Shown: positions 1-14,942, counted from the first letter of the stretch. The stretch: DNA of 64,000 nt from Neodontobutis hainanensis (GCA_024349245.1 JALDNG010000403.1:62001-126000); one strand, 5' to 3'. Notes: generated by a model not told the origin, from the sequence alone. Numbers and translations are program-made.

Positions 1-3000
1 ATGAAAATCTATTCTAAGGCTTGTGTTAAAACATATATAACTTTTTTAATTTAATATATAATTTTTTCAAATACTGTAATGAGACGTTTTAACAACTCGT
101 GGAGTAGTTGCTTTTTTGTGTTTATTAAATCTTTCTCAATATGCTTTGTTGTATACTGATAAAAATTTATGTCAGAATACTAAGATATCAGTTTTGTTTT
201 TTAACCTCCTCCTTTGAATGCGAAAAAATGATAATTTTAAATTTTATTCTTAAGTATTTTCATTCTGATATTGTTGTGTAAATGTCGCTGTCAATAAAGA
301 TTAACTCTTAAACGTCCAATTAAGATTATTATAGCTTAAATAAACCACTACATAAAGCTGTTTCAACATCCGATCTTTTAAAAATACAAAAAATTTAATG
401 AAAAAAATCCACTTTTTTAAGTAAATAGAGTGAATCGATGAATCAAGTAGAATTACAGAAATTAGAGATGTTATAAAACAACTCATTCATTGATATAAGC
501 TTTGAGAATATATTACACGGATATTAGCTTGCATGTCTTCTCAAAAATGGTGTATAAAAATGCGATCATTAACTGTATTCATCATTTAGGGAACATAACC
601 AGTCGAAATTTAGCTATCATTGAGCAGACTTCGATGGTATTTTGAAAACTGATATGTAAATAATATGATAAAATTTCTCACGAATAAACTGAGTAAGAAA
701 TACAGAAACTCTGAGTTGAAAAATTGACATTTACATTTAAATGATGTAATATTATGTAAATATTTTTTTAAAATATATTTCATTCAGCACAATTTCAGAA
801 AGTTTGTTATGAACTTATCAATAGGCTCCAACTCTGTTTCTTTGTCAATCTATAATCACTGAAATATTCCTATGAAGAATGATTTGAAAAACATACAACT
901 TTTCCTCATAAATATATCTTCAAAGATTTATGTATAACCTATGTTTTCTGTTTTGATAATAGATATTTGAAAGACAGTAAAATGGTTTAAAATCATCCTA
1001 TTTTTAGCATGCTTAAAGATCATTTCCGTAGGATGACTTTGAATTTGAAATAAAAAAGAGATTATTTGATTCTTGATAAAATTCACATTTTAAATTAATG
1101 GTCTCTAAATTGCATCAATGATCAGACTTTTCTTTTGGATTTTGCAGTTATACCATATTATTGTGTTTTAGTTTGATGAATGATTCGGCCCACAAATGAA
1201 ATTTTGGATAAGTGAAGACAAACAAAAAGTGTAAATGCCCAGTCGAATTTTAGGTATTATAATTGAAAATAAATTTATCAGTGTGTTATTATTTTTATTC
1301 ATAAGCACTGAAGTCAGCACTATAAAGATTTAGAAATCAATCATTGTCTATATATAATCACAACCAAGCTATTGTCTTCTAAAATATTTTCTTTCTGGAT
1401 AAACGCATCATATTTAATGAGTATGAATATAAAACGCCTTTAAATTAGATAAATAGAATTTAAGTGTCAAATTTAAAATTTCTCTTAAATTATTTTGAAA
1501 AAAATTTTTAAATAGTGAATAGAATAAAGTAATGCAAGATTTATTGGTAGTAATTTCATTAAATATAGATAGAAGACGTCAATATATTACTCTATTTATC
1601 AAAATATTTACATTATTGACCTCTATTTCTAAATTTATGAGAGATTATTTTAAGTATTTTAACAATTATAATGTGTTTGTCTGACCGATATTTATATATT
1701 GGGACATTTTTACTGTTTTAAAATATAATTATTTTGCAAAGAAAATCCAGACATTCGATTGTCAAAAGACTTGAAGAGAAACATAAGTGTATTTTTAGGC
1801 AAATTTATGTTGATATTACATTATATATTTATACTTCATTAAAAAATTTAACATATTTTTCTATATTTGATAATATTTACCCCTTAAAACTTTTTAGATT
1901 TTTCTAAAGAAATACTTAAGGTTTAAATTAATATTTTTGCAGGATAGTTCAGAGTGTTATGTAGTTTTTCTGTAAGTTTAAAATTTTAAGCATGAATCAA
2001 GTTTAATTTGGTTGTTTCATTATGATTTTCACAATTTTATTGAATGTAAAATATTTGTATTTATTAACAATTCGATATAAGTGTATCAATAAACTGTTGT
2101 ATTCCTCAAATATACGAATGTAAACAAACTGTATGATTTAAACATAAATTCTTTCCCTAATACATGTTTAACATCAATAATTAAATCTCTAATTTATCTT
2201 CGTCTACTAAAAATGATTTTGATCTTAAGTCTACAGGAAAATATGGTAGATAGTATCAGCGTTGTTATCTTGATATAATAATTTGCCATTTTAATATTAA
2301 TATATTTTCTACAGAGTCAGATAAATTAGGACTGAAATTTATTAAAAATCATTCAATGAAAAATAGTAAAATTAATTGTAATTTTCTGATCATGAATGAA
2401 TTATTTATTTTTTTATCTTTTCATAAAATTGAAAATTTTATCACTTAGATAGATATTGAACGTTTTACGAATTTTTATCCAAACTATCTCTTAAATTTCT
2501 TCCTCAGAAAACATTATGACTGTCCTTGTATTATATTTGTTTTGAAAATGAAATTTATATGCAACCGTCACTTCTTTATCCATTATAAAAATAAAATAAA
2601 AAATTTATTAATATGAGTTTAAAATCCACTGATGCCAAATTCAACTTATTTTAGTTTCAAAACTTGAAAATATTCTGATGCGTTAGAAATAGAGAAAACA
2701 ATCATAACCATCATGTGTAAAATAGAATATATTATCATTATTAATTTGGCACATCAGAAATGAAACGATTGCAACTTGACCATAAAAATTTAATTGTAAA
2801 CAGTGTTGTATATTACCTAAAACTCGACCTTATCATTTTAAAGACCTTTCAGGGCAATGTATTGATATTTTATCAATTAAACGACGTTTTTAAGAAAAAT
2901 GTGAAAGATTTATACAACTCAAATATTTATAATATTTTTAACCTTTTTTAATTTTATATAACGGGTTTAAATCAGCCGAGCATCTGATAATTTAACTCTA

Positions 3001-6000
3001 TTTCCTTGACTGCATGTTTATATGCTAGATGTAAACATAATATGTGTCAACAGTAATGTTTAATAGTTAAGCATTTCACGTATAAGGTGTATAAACCGTA
3101 ATATATTTTTCATCATAAATAGGTCTAGATGCTTAAGAGTGTCAATCATATCTTACATAACTTTGCATCGACCAAAATAAAATTTAGCTAATTATTTAAT
3201 TCTATAATTGTTTATATTTTACTGTTTATGTTGTAACAATTTCTCGCAAACATTTTTATTCTGTAACATTAGTTAATAAGTTATCGATAAAAATAATGTA
3301 TCGAAATTACAAAGTTTTCGATGCTTGTTTATGAGAATTTCATAACTACCAAGGAGACCCAAATTAAAATAAAAACATCCTAAATTAATATCTTAATTAA
3401 TTGCTAATTTATACTATCTTATAAATAGATTTTTAATGAGAAACATCATAAATAATCATTGAATTCATGCTATAAACTAATAATGCCCGTAATTTAATTC
3501 AATCTTTCATATCAGTGCATTTTTTTAATTTAATCAAATTTGATAGGTTTTAGACTTTATGATATGAATGATTGTTTCTTCTACATTTTGTTGTTAGTTG
3601 TTTATATATGTGCTAGTTTTATAAAAAAAATTAAAATATAACTCAAAATAAAATAAATTTTGTTGAGATTCTTTTTACCATAAATGTAAAAAAAAAGAAT
3701 AGTTTTCGTATAAAATGAAAATAAAGTAATTTATATTTTATTTAGAAAGAATTTCAATTATTTCTTCTATTAATGTAATATTTCAAACATTTCATGAATA
3801 TTATAGGTTTTCAAAATTGATTATAAATATTTATAGCAAAATGAAAACAAAAGTGTAGTAAAGCAAGTGATATTAATATGCTTAGATTTTATTAAGTGCA
3901 AGCACAAAAGCGATGATAAAATAAATAATATCGTTCAAATATATTAAAAGAAGTTATAACTACGAAGAATTCACTAAACAGACTGAAAATCACGATAGTT
4001 GGATTGTGCTTAACATTTAGATTCATTAAAATGTAAATATTCAAATAATTATCTTTTTTTGTGGCTTTACCAAATTTAAACGAAGATCTTGGAAAATATA
4101 AATTCATTTTAAAGATGATTTTTGTGTAAATAATGTGTGAAATCATGCACAGAAATAAAAATTTAATATTTGTATGAATATTTAAATTCTCAAGAATGTA
4201 AGAACGAGATTATATTTCCCAAAACACATAATGGTCAAGGAAGGTGAATTTTAAGCTGAAATTCATTTGCTGATAAACGAAAAATGTTTATGTTTGTCAT
4301 TTATGGACATAGACTTTTAGTTGATAATGTTTTCTTAATCAATCCTTTAAATGTATATCAATTTCATAATTCACAAAATGCGCCTTGATACAATTACAAG
4401 AAAGCATTTAGACAATAAAAGTAAATATCTTAAAAGTAAAAGAGAATAATGAATTAAAATCGAAAAAAGCTATTTCTAATAAACGATATACAGAGAAAAA
4501 ATTCCTTAATTTTATACATTTTTGCTATTTTGATTGTAATTGCCATATTTCATGAAGAAGCGAATCTAAACCAAAAATAAGATACAATGATATAAGATTT
4601 TTAGTTTCATTTTTAAATTTGATTTATGTTAATTATTTCAATGAAAAATTTTCTTCCTTCAAATTTTTCTTATCTTCTCATTGAAAAATTTATGTTTTGG
4701 GTCAACACATTTAACTTGGTAAAGCATTTTAATCACTTAGATTTGTCACGGTGATTCTGATAAATTAAAATCTTTTACTAATAAACAGGAAGAGATTAAA
4801 GAAATTTCATATACATATTATACCCTTTAAATGCATTAAATTTTCCATGAATCTATATTTAACATTTAAATGAAGTCCTTGGTTATCATTTATTTTTAAA
4901 CAGGTATTCTAAATTATGATACAAACTGAATAAAACTCAATGTAATACACTGTTTAAACATCATAAGATTTTAACAAAAATTTTAAGGTTATAAAAAAGA
5001 TTGTTTTGATCAATTCAAAAGAATTTGGAATTCAAAGAATGAGATTATATAAGTTATTTGATCTGCAGAAATGCTTTCTGAGTAAAATTTGATGCCATAC
5101 GTCATAAATATGTTAATCTAAACCTCTGTGAAAGCCCATTCCTGATAATTTTTTATTTTATGATTTAACTATTTATCAAAGTTATTAGGTTGAAAGTAAA
5201 TTTTGTTGCGTTAATAAGATGTTGTTAACGAGAAAATAAATCTGTGCATAATAATAGAATGCAAAGATTTTTTGTGATTTAAACGATAGAAATTGCAACT
5301 TTACGATAGTTAATATTATCTAAGTTAAAGTTGATTTACGATATAACAACTCTTTAATTTGTTCAGAGGATATCTTGTAAAATAAATAAATTGATGTTAT
5401 TCATTCTCGCTTATTCGTCTTATTCATGAGATTCTTCGGTTTGATAAAACCGTTTTCTTATCAAATAATTGTAACTACAGTTCATTTTGAATTTTTACAA
5501 AACTAAAATATATAATTTTTTATCAATTCCTTATATTTTTATTACAGATTCTTTTAATACTTAGAAATTCTGGCATTAATGGTATTTTTCATCATTATTA
5601 CAAGTTAAAAGTTTAACTTTTAACAATACATTCAGATTTAAGGCGTCTAAAGCAATTAAAACTAATTTTTTTTCATTTAACTTTCTACAGCTTAAAAATA
5701 AACGTTTAAAATTGTATAAAAACCAATCACGAACTCATAAAAATATTCTTAAGTATCACAATAAAAAACATTGAGTTAAACATATATCTTTAATGAAATC
5801 TAAACACTTTAAATGTCAATTCATTCTTATGATACATTTTACAATTAATTTTTTGCCTTTATATGCACCTAGCAGCTCAGTGTGTTCAATTTTCAATCCA
5901 AACAACATATTTTTGAAAATACATAAAATACTTTGTTAAGTTTCAGACCTCTATGATCTTTATTTTACTTTAAATTTTTATCTTTTCAAAAATAAACTTA

Positions 6001-9000
6001 GTCAAGTAAAATAATCCTTATCTATCGTTTTCATTTAGCGTATAATTATGACTGATTGCTTTTTATTTGAAGTTTTTCATACATTTCAAGTGATATTATA
6101 AGTATAAGGAAATTATTTATTATTATGTTCTTGTTGACGAAAATTCATTAAATTTTTGATGCCAGCAATCTCTTGATGCTTTATCATAATTATTAGAAAA
6201 TTTGATTTCTCTCGTTTCAATGAAACTCAATATTTACATTTTTAAGAGTTTTAAATTGAGAAAAAAGTTAATATATACTCAATATATCAACGAATATAGT
6301 GCGTGAAATAATTTGAAAAAAATTATAATGCCGTAATCAGGAAAAAAATTTATGGGTTTAGATGTGAAAAATTTGATAATTGATTTTTTAAGTGTAGGAT
6401 CATGAAAACTAACCTTTTAGACCTTAAATAAAAATGAAAAAATGAATGAGGATTTTTATAATCTGTGGATTAATTTTCCTGATTGGTAATTGGAAAGGAA
6501 AATTTTCTAAAATTTTTGATGTATTTATAAAAAAGTCCGTTTTTAGTTTCTTACCAATAAGGTAAAAAATTGAAATTTACAAATTCTAAGCAATATCATA
6601 AAATTCTATAATGTGTAAATATTAACATTGAAGTTAATCGACACTAACCCTCATCATTCACAGTTTTTTAGACTCATATAGGTTATAATGATGTATACTA
6701 GGCGAATAAAAATGTTTAAAACTTTATCTTCAATGTTATACATAAGATATTTGATTGTTGATTCAAAAATATGAAAATAAATATGTATGTGCATTTATGT
6801 AAAAATAAATACCATTTAGAATTAGATTGTAGTTTATTTTGTTATATATAAACGAGAAATATATATAAATTTCGTATATGGATCATTAAAAACTCGCAGT
6901 ATATCCACACATTTTATTCAATTTTAAAATATATTTAATTGTTGTCTTGGGATTCAACAAAGTTCAATTTTCAAGCAGAAATGAATAAAATAGGTTTTCA
7001 ATTGAGTGAGAATTTATATATAGTTTATCTTTAGTTTTTTATGGCAAGAACATTGTATAACTAAGCTATTTATAATTTCAATTAAATATCTTGATGCTTT
7101 ATTAAAAATAATACCTAATATCAGATATGAAAATGTTTTTAAAGTATTAACATGCTCGTGTCGTTTTAAATAAATGAAACTATCTTTCGATCATCTGCTG
7201 AACTAATGTTAAAATTCTGTCATAAATTAATTTTATAAAATGTTTATTGTTGAAAACAGTTAAAATATTTATTTTGCACTGTTTGAATAACGATCTTATC
7301 ATGATCTATCCCAGAAAGTTCAAAATTAACACTTGTACAATTGTGTTTTACTCTTGTTGATGAAAATGTCTTAATAATATCGAAGATTCGTGCAGACAAT
7401 AGATCTTTTTATCTCTATGCTAACTGAATATTAAATTTGGATGAGATGTTCTCACAATCTTAGTAGATTTACTGAAAAACCTAAAGATGAGTTAAATATT
7501 CATTTTCTTTTATTTATATTTTTCTCAAAGATTTTTCGTAGATAATAAAATATACGAAATATTTTATTATAAATAATTAATCTTCGCCACGTTGGAAAGT
7601 TATATCAATATTCGAGGATACAACTATTTTAATGTAGTATCCGATGAGCTGAAACTCCCCACTCTAACATTCTATTAATATTGAGACAATTAATGTTATA
7701 TTCTATAGACCTTCGAAAAACATAAACAAAAGTGACAAGAGATAATTTGGAATGTGATTCATTTTAGACAAATCGATTATTTTAGTTATGTTTTGAATCA
7801 AATAATTAAACGTTAACTCATTGAACTTTGACAGATTCATAATTTACTTAAGGATATAAATGATGATTTTTCATGTGAATACATTTGACATTTATATCTG
7901 ATTTATGATAAAATAAACGATAATATTTCAAAATAATTGTTTAAAATCATAAATGGGCCGTATTATGTTTAAATATGGATTTTGTGGAAATTGATATTTT
8001 GTCATACTCATGAATGGCGTTATGGCATGATAAAATTAAATAAACATGTCGAAATTACTTTCATAAATTTTTGTTTCTCTTGTATTTTAGTGATTAGAAT
8101 TTTTAAAATAATTTTTGCATTATTAAAGATGATTCAATTCATTTCGACAAACATTAAGATAGATAATACTCTATTAAAGGATGAATGTTGTCATAAAACA
8201 TCAAAATTTTAATTTGATAGATATATGTTAAAAACTATTTTTAACGTTGTGAAAACAATCTTTTTCTTAATGTTTTACGACTACAATTTTTCATAATTTT
8301 TTAACATGAATCTTAATAGGAATTAAAAATTATAAGAAAATTTCCCACGATTAAAGAGTGAGATAAGAATTTATTTCAATACTCACATGTGACTATGTAA
8401 TAAGAAGGATATTCCAGTTGTAATTTAAAGATATTAAGATATCAAATTAATGTTGCATTTCCTTGAATATTATTTGAATAGCATGAGTTTATTTTACATC
8501 TTTCAACAACACAGATTTTATGTGTGATATTTAACAAATTTATGCTTTTTTAGCTTAAAATTATTTTCTTGATTATTCAATAGGTTATGTAAGGCACTCA
8601 CTTTAATTGTGGATAGTTATATTCTTCATTAAATAATTGATATTTTTAGTGTATTTGATCATATATCTATTAATTTATGAAACATGTATCAATAAAAATC
8701 TCATCAAATCGCTTGTTGTGAGATCAGACTAGTTAAAGGTAACATTAAGCATATGAATGGTGTTCAAGAGTATTTAAATTTATGTTAAAATTATTTTTTG
8801 AAAGATTATACTTATTTAAAGTTAAAACTTTTTTTATCATTGTAGATTTATTTGATAATTTTCAACAATATAAAAATGAATACCATTAACTTAAAAAGAG
8901 AAATATAATCTATCTAGTTATTTAAAATCTCATATTCAATAATTCATCAAAATTTTTTAATTTAACCTTTATAAATTATTTTATTTAAATGATTTAAGTA

Positions 9001-9398
9001 TTTTAATCTCAGTTAATTTTTTTGACCAAACATCATGAAGGTAAAGAGTGTAAAATATTGTGTTGAGATGATTTAATTCCTTATTCTCATTGTGAATTTA
9101 ACAGAATCATTATATTAATTTTTTAGTGTAAGTTTAATAAATCAAAGATACAAAAAGAGCATATCATAATGAAAATTAATTCTATAGAATGAGAAAAATT
9201 TATAGGTTAACGGATTAAAATAGTTAATAAAAATAAATCTGTTATGATAGTTATTTTAACATTTAATTAGAGTTTTTTGTTTGCATCCAATCAAAAAAGT
9301 GTCGCCAGAAGACAAATTTTTTGAACACATTTTGATGTAGCTGCTTATAATTTGCGTTAAAAGTAAAATATTTTAATTATTATTTAGTTGAACCTCCC

Positions 9399-9460
9399 TG
9401 TGACGTCACCATTTAAAATTAGTCAAAACTGAATTTTGTGGGATGTATTACGTCATCACA
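9399..9460. promoter_or_regulatory. Cluster of TGACGTCA-like sites
   Basis: A perfect palindromic octamer TGACGTCA lies at 9401-9408, and a near copy in the other orientation (ACGTCAT, followed by CACAACG) lies at 9450-9456. A third perfect TGACGTCA is far away at 29501-29508 and is followed by CGTTGTGA, the reverse complement of the TCACAACG that follows the 9450 site. In other eukaryotes TGACGTCA is bound by CREB/ATF bZIP factors, but no gene adjoins these sites. The shared flank suggests instead that they could be ends of a short repeated element. Low confidence in any function. Confidence 0.2.
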
Positions 9461-9859
9461 ACGTATGGCATTTGATTTGAGAATTATTAAAGAAAAAGTT
9501 AAAATAGAGAGATATACTGAAAGATTATTGGTGTTTGAAATATCTAATATTTTTAATTGTCATAAACAGTAAATAAGGAATACCATTTCGAAAAATGTTG
9601 CCATTTAAGAAACAGATATCATCTATTCATGTGTAAAGAGCCAAAATGATATGAAAATTAAAAAATAAAATGAAGTGTTTTTTTACATGGCTCAAATGAA
9701 TTATAGGATTTGAATGGTATGTTAATATATAATAACGACAGCTATCAGGTATTCTGAAAAATAAAATCATTTTATAAACTAATTACCTTAATCTAAAAAT
9801 TAAACTTTTATTAGTTTTTATAACTATTCCTACGACCTATTTCAATAATATCACTTACT

Positions 9860-10070
9860 TATTCGAATTTTAATGCTTTTGAAACATTATTGCGCTTATC
9901 TACAAAATTACAAAAAAAATCAAGATCTTCGAAGGTCTAAAGGCTTGAAATTATTGTTGGTTCTTTACCCAACCAGAATCATCATGATAAATTCCACTGT
10001 ACTTGTTAACACAGACTCTAATATCCCCTCAAAAGTTCACTCATCACATTCAACTATATGGTGATAGACC
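9860..10070. other. GC-richer patch, possible decayed sequence
   Basis: Base composition rises clearly over about 200 bases, with an open frame of about 63 codons on the plus strand ending at 10064. The peptide shows no family I can name. The patch could be a remnant of a gene or transposon, like the higher-GC retrotransposon debris at 43.6-50.2 kb, but no domain can be read in either strand. Included only because composition departs from its surroundings. Confidence 0.2.
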
Positions 10071-13000
10071 GTAGCATAATTATCTCACAAAACTTCACAT
10101 TTTATTGCATTTAAATTACCTAAAACTATGTCATCTGTAAATAATGTTCTTATCAACAACTTTTGTTCTTTAAAAGAATCATTCTAATAAGATGTTTATT
10201 AACCAATTCATGTTCTGATTTGTTACGTGTTAACATTATTTAATGGTTTGCTGAAAATTTGAAATTAATCAAAATTAATAAAAGTTAGATAGGCTTCTCC
10301 TTATCTTTTGCTTTTATTTGTTTCTAATAAAAGACTATCTATAAACTACTTTCGAATTCAGGATTATGCCTTTATCAACAGTTAGTTGTGTTTCAGCTGT
10401 ATTATTTGGAAATAAATTTAATTATCCACATAAAAAATTAAAGAATTAACAAAGAGCTGTATAAATATCAAAAAGCAAAAAAATTTTTCTTCTAGTTTAA
10501 ATGTATTCGAAACAATCGTTTTGCCGTCTCTTTAAGATATTGGCAATTCTCCACTCATTTTTATTTGATAAACAGACGATGAAAATTTGCTTTTTTTGAA
10601 ATAGCCAAGCTTGACAAATTTACAATCACAAGTAGCGATTTTTTAAGTGGCAGTTATATTGGTACTTACAGACTGAGAAATTATAGTTTTCTTTTTTCTC
10701 ATTCAATTAAGGGATCTCAGTGGACTGCTAATACTTATAAGGTAATGTTTGCCAATAAGCATGATTCATCAACATTAAAACTGAAGTAAACGTCATATTA
10801 CCCAAGAAGTATTTTTAGTATATCTTAAAGACAAGGTAAAATTCATCTATTTGCACAAAATCCGCTCGATCTTGAATCATTTATAATTTTATAGTATCTT
10901 TGAGAAAACGGTTCAATTATTTATTAGAGGCTCTAATATTCTTGATTTTAAATTGGTTTGCCCAACATTTGAATTTTATTTCAGATGTAAGTTACATGTA
11001 TACAAATTTTTGTTCTTTAGCCCTTTGAATTGTGTTATAATAGAATGATTAAGAATAATCATTTTCGATAATTTTTTCATGCAACTTTTATGCGATCGCC
11101 GTAAGCTAACCCACCCTTATGGTTTTTCATGATTTTAATTTGACTCTAATAGTTTTAGGCTTTACTTTAAATATTTTTTAATACAATAAAATTGAGCATA
11201 CTGTTCGCTAATTCTTGTATATTTTTTCTGAAAAAATTTTAACATGCCTCTTTCACATTTCTATGTTTGCATTTTAAAGATTAACTTCCATATTTTATGT
11301 CGTTTTAATTAAATATATAATTTTTTAACTGTTGTTAGTTAGGTAAATTCAAAGAAATAATCCCATTGGATTTTAACAGTGGGGTTATTTAGAGGTATTT
11401 TCTTAATTATTATTTAGCATTAAATTGATTATTTCCAAATGAAGCTATATGTGATTGACGCCAATGAAAGTTTTAAAGATGTGTAATCTAAATACAAAAA
11501 TACTCCTCTTTTAATTTCAAATTTATATTAAGAAAAACGAAATCCATAGTTAAAAAATAAATGACTCGAAAATTGGAAACAGTTAATTGTTATTTTTAAA
11601 ACAGAATTAGTGGTGTTATATTAAATTTTATTCTGCGTCTGCACTGAATTTAGTCATGTTCAATTATTTATGTATATACTATGTGTAAATGATATTCTTC
11701 TCACTTTAAATTAATAAAGAGAAATGGTTTAAATCGTAAAAAGAATTCGTTTATTTCAAATTACATCGGTCATTGAATGTTTTTTAAACCAATATAGCCA
11801 AAATGAGACCACGATCCCCCGTGTTGAATATTTATAATATTCATGTTTCACTTAAATATGAATCTTAAAATTTTTTACTGGATGTTTAATTTGTTCAATT
11901 ATGGACATTGAAATTCAAATTAAGTAAATTATGTTTGAAAGAGAGGATGTATATTAAAAATTTAAAACATAAAACTATTATCTTCTGAAAAAATATTTAG
12001 CATTTTTAAGATTGAATAAAATTTCCATGGAATTAAGTACTTTTATGAAAAATTCAAACTTTTATTACATTTTAAGGATATTAAAAAAGTATGTTATAAC
12101 ATTGAAAAATTTATTTAATTAATGGAACAAAATAATCTGAAACAAACCAGTAAGCGATGTAATAATTTTTATTTCAAATAAGGATATTATATTTGAGGTA
12201 AAGAAAGAAAATTTTAATATCAACAAGGTATAATTGAAGAGAAAATATTCAGCTGAGTACTTCAAATGAAAATTCGAATACATTAAAATTTAGTCAATTT
12301 TTGCACAATTGCATTTTAATTATTTTCAAATAATTATCTGAATATCTAAAATAAATATTATTTTATCATTTTTTAAATATCTTAGTATGAAAAATTACTT
12401 TTTAAAGTATTATTTTGTGAGTCGATAGTTTATTGATCAAATGCCAAAATTTCAAAATTGATGGAACAGTATTTTATGACCAAGGTGATGTTTATTTACA
12501 AATATAACCTATTTTTGTTCATCAAAACTCATTAATGTTTTTGATAACTAAAGGAAAACATGAACAAAGATGGAGGGTTTTAAAATGAAAAAAGATGACA
12601 AGTAGGGTATTCGAGTAAGGTTATTTGGTTAAAAAAATTTTTATTTCGATTATCACCGAAATAAATATTCTTACCATTATATTTATTCATCAAAGCGTAT
12701 CTACAAAAAAATTATTTTTTGAAGATTGTTAAAATAATCAAGAATATATTGAAGAAATTTGTTCGATATTAACTTATCCTCATGCGCAACGGTTCATGAA
12801 AATAAACTAGTATCGAAGAATAAAAAGTTTAATTAGTGTCAATTGACTTTTTTAGTATTTTTAACATTGTGTGGGAAACATAAAATTCTCTATTTTTAAA
12901 GAAGTTTCCTAATCTTTGCTTTTTGTTGAACATCGCTATCAAAAAACAGAATAAAAATTTCAACAAAAATATAGGTTAAAGTTAATTATCTAAAGAATAT

Positions 13001-13642
13001 TGATCTTAAAAATAGGTTTATAAAGTTAATTAAACTAAAATCAAATGTTAATATTTATATCATTTTAATATTTTTAAACATATATAAAGTGTTTCTGAAA
13101 ATATATAATAAAATAATTGATATGTCATGATGGAAATTAAAATATTCTATGACAATAATGCAAAGTTTATACACGAATATATTGTAATAAATATTATTGG
13201 CAATTCATTTAAAAAACTATTATCTTCATAAGTTAGTTTATTATAAACTTTACTTACAAACATTGGAAAATATAAAGGGTGTATTTGAAAATACATTTTC
13301 ATTTATTTGTCTGAGCGAGCGATATAAGGTTGAGTGAGTGAAAACTATTAATTCTGTTAACTGTGCAGCTCTAAAATTAGTTTACAAAGTCATATATGTG
13401 AATTTTCTGGATTTAGTTATTTCTCTGCATATAATCAATATAAGTAAGAGATTTAATTTACATTCATAATTCTAATTATTTAATTTAAAAAATTTGTATA
13501 TTTCACAAAATTTTTCGCTTTTGAGTTTTTATTATAAAACATAATATGCATAAAATCGATTTTTATTTAATTCATTTTCTGTTGAACTCAGAATATTTGT
13601 TAAAATTTAACCATTCTTTTGATATAACAATCATGCGCAATC

Positions 13643-14919
13643 ATGAAAATAAAGGTTTTCAAACGAACTTTCACAATCAAAAATATGTATGTACTTATCT
13701 TTTTAATGATAAATCAATCAATTACTATTTCTCCATTATTAGATGAAGATAAAATGCTTCCTGCAAATCCATATTTAAAACACAAATCTGCACAAAATGG
13801 TTTATCGGCATCAATTCTGTTCTCAGGAGCTTTACGAAAAAAAAATCGTTTGGAAAATTTACCCATTAAAGCATCGAAAAATGATGATAACCGTGTAGAT
13901 CATTCCAGTTCAAAAGATTTTATACATTTAAAAAAACATTATTTTGGTGGTATTCTCTCGAAAGTTGCATTAAACTTAGTGAAATACCATGAAAATAGGA
14001 AGAAACGTTTGCTCATGTATCCTATTTTACAGCGCAAGAGTTACGATTTTTACTCAAGAAATGGTTACTTGGACAAAAAGCAAAATGAATCAAAATATTC
14101 GTTGATGAATAAAATTCGATATAATCATGAGAAAATAATGACTCAGCGGAGCGAATTTAGAAAAAATCATGCGAAGTATGTAACAGAACCTAATGGAATT
14201 AATATAGAGCACGTAACTGAATTATTGTCAAAACAAAGTTACTGTAGAAAAGATCAAGGTATGTTTCCAGAACTCCATGAGCATCAAAGAAGTTACGCTT
14301 CTGACAGTGTTATAATCGACAAAAATTATATGAGTATAGTTTATTGGAAACATCAAAAGCGTCCATCAGTTACAATTTTAAAAAAATTTGATCCTAAAAG
14401 AAATTTTGCTTTTTTGAAATCTATTTTATCTAATTATAAGGAAAAAAATTTTTTAGATGATTGTTTGATTGAGTTAAGTATTTTAGCTCATTTTAAAACC
14501 TCCGAGATTGAAAATAATCATAAAAACATTCGAACAGATATTCCTCTTCAGATTTTAGAAACGTTTCGAGAATTTCAAGAAAATATAGAATATCTGGTTA
14601 GCATACGAAAAATAAGGAAAAATCGTCTGGATTCTAGATTTCAAAGAGATATATTAGAACTCCTGTTCAATCTGAGCCAGAAAACGTTTCCAGTATGTTT
14701 TTATCGTATATTAAGCTTTGTCAAACAATCTCTGCACAAGGTATAAAGGATTGTGTTCGTTGTGGCGTACTTATTGATATTCTACTTCTCAAACATTTTC
14801 GAAAATTTCATAAAAATATGGGAATAGTATTTAAAATTTATAAATATAAGAATACAGTCAAACCTTCATTATTTAAAACATACAAAGAAAAATGCGGTAT
14901 TCAAATAGTGGTAAATTGA
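13643..14919 (+). CDS. Gene A: predicted secreted protein of a lineage-specific family, two exons
   Basis: No known family is recognised. Exons are 13643-14692 (350 codons) and 14716-14919 (67 codons plus TGA), giving 417 aa after removal of a 23-nt intron. The N-terminus has a basic stretch and a hydrophobic core (residues 15-30, starting MYVLIFLMIN), so a signal peptide is likely; the ATG at 13685 would give a more typical signal and a 403-aa protein. The middle is basic and probably partly disordered. A conserved C-terminal block begins near residue 229 with DKNY, RPSVTILKKFDP, IELSILAHFKT and QRDILELLFNL. Exon 2 holds CVRCGVLIDI and four cysteines at exon positions 2, 13, 16 and 60. All of these are shared with gene B about 17 kb downstream, which supports real coding. 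Secretion plus rapid divergence suggests an exported or surface protein of a parasite; that role is inference. Without splicing, the first frame stops at 14746. Confidence 0.82.
14693..14715 (+). other. 23-nt spliceosomal intron in gene A
   Basis: The intron starts GTATGTTT and ends TATATTAAG. It falls exactly between codons (phase 0), after codons for T-F-P and before L-C-Q. Its removal joins two frames that are both conserved in gene B. The length is not a multiple of three, so unspliced reading leads to a stop 31 bases downstream. There is no polypyrimidine tract, and the only branch-point candidate (TATTAA) abuts the 3' AG, as is known for the very short introns of microsporidia. Gene B has an intron of the same length and position. 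Confidence 0.8.
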
Positions 14920-14942
14920 ATTTTTCTTTGTGATAACAGAAG

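Larger units (their letters stand above)
1..13545. other. AT-rich spacer with no supported gene
   Basis: This stretch is dominated by A/T runs and stop codons in all frames. The longest open frames (for example near 3892-4146 on the minus strand and 7982-8212 on the plus strand) are under 90 codons, rich in F/I/L/K/N as expected of random AT-rich DNA, and have no recognisable motif. Given that real genes in this window are split by 23-24 nt introns, a short multi-exon gene could still hide here; I looked for adjoining open segments but did not find a convincing set. A slightly GC-richer patch at about 9.86-10.07 kb and TGACGTCA sites near 9.4 kb are listed separately. Confidence 0.6.

Noticed and set aside
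13546..13746. Open frame of 66 codons overlapping the start of gene A
   Set aside because: It is in another frame, is not conserved in gene B, and overlaps the supported signal-peptide region.
14685..14715. Programmed -1 ribosomal frameshift as the explanation for the frame change in A and B
   Set aside because: There is no in-frame slippery heptamer in either copy, and the segment has clean GT..AG ends with exactly equal length in both, with homology resuming precisely after the AG.
14695..14919. Separate overlapping gene starting at ATG 14695 (and at 32125 in copy B)
   Set aside because: The ATG lies inside the 23-nt intron (GTATGT donor) in both copies. Conservation of the downstream frame is fully explained by splicing.
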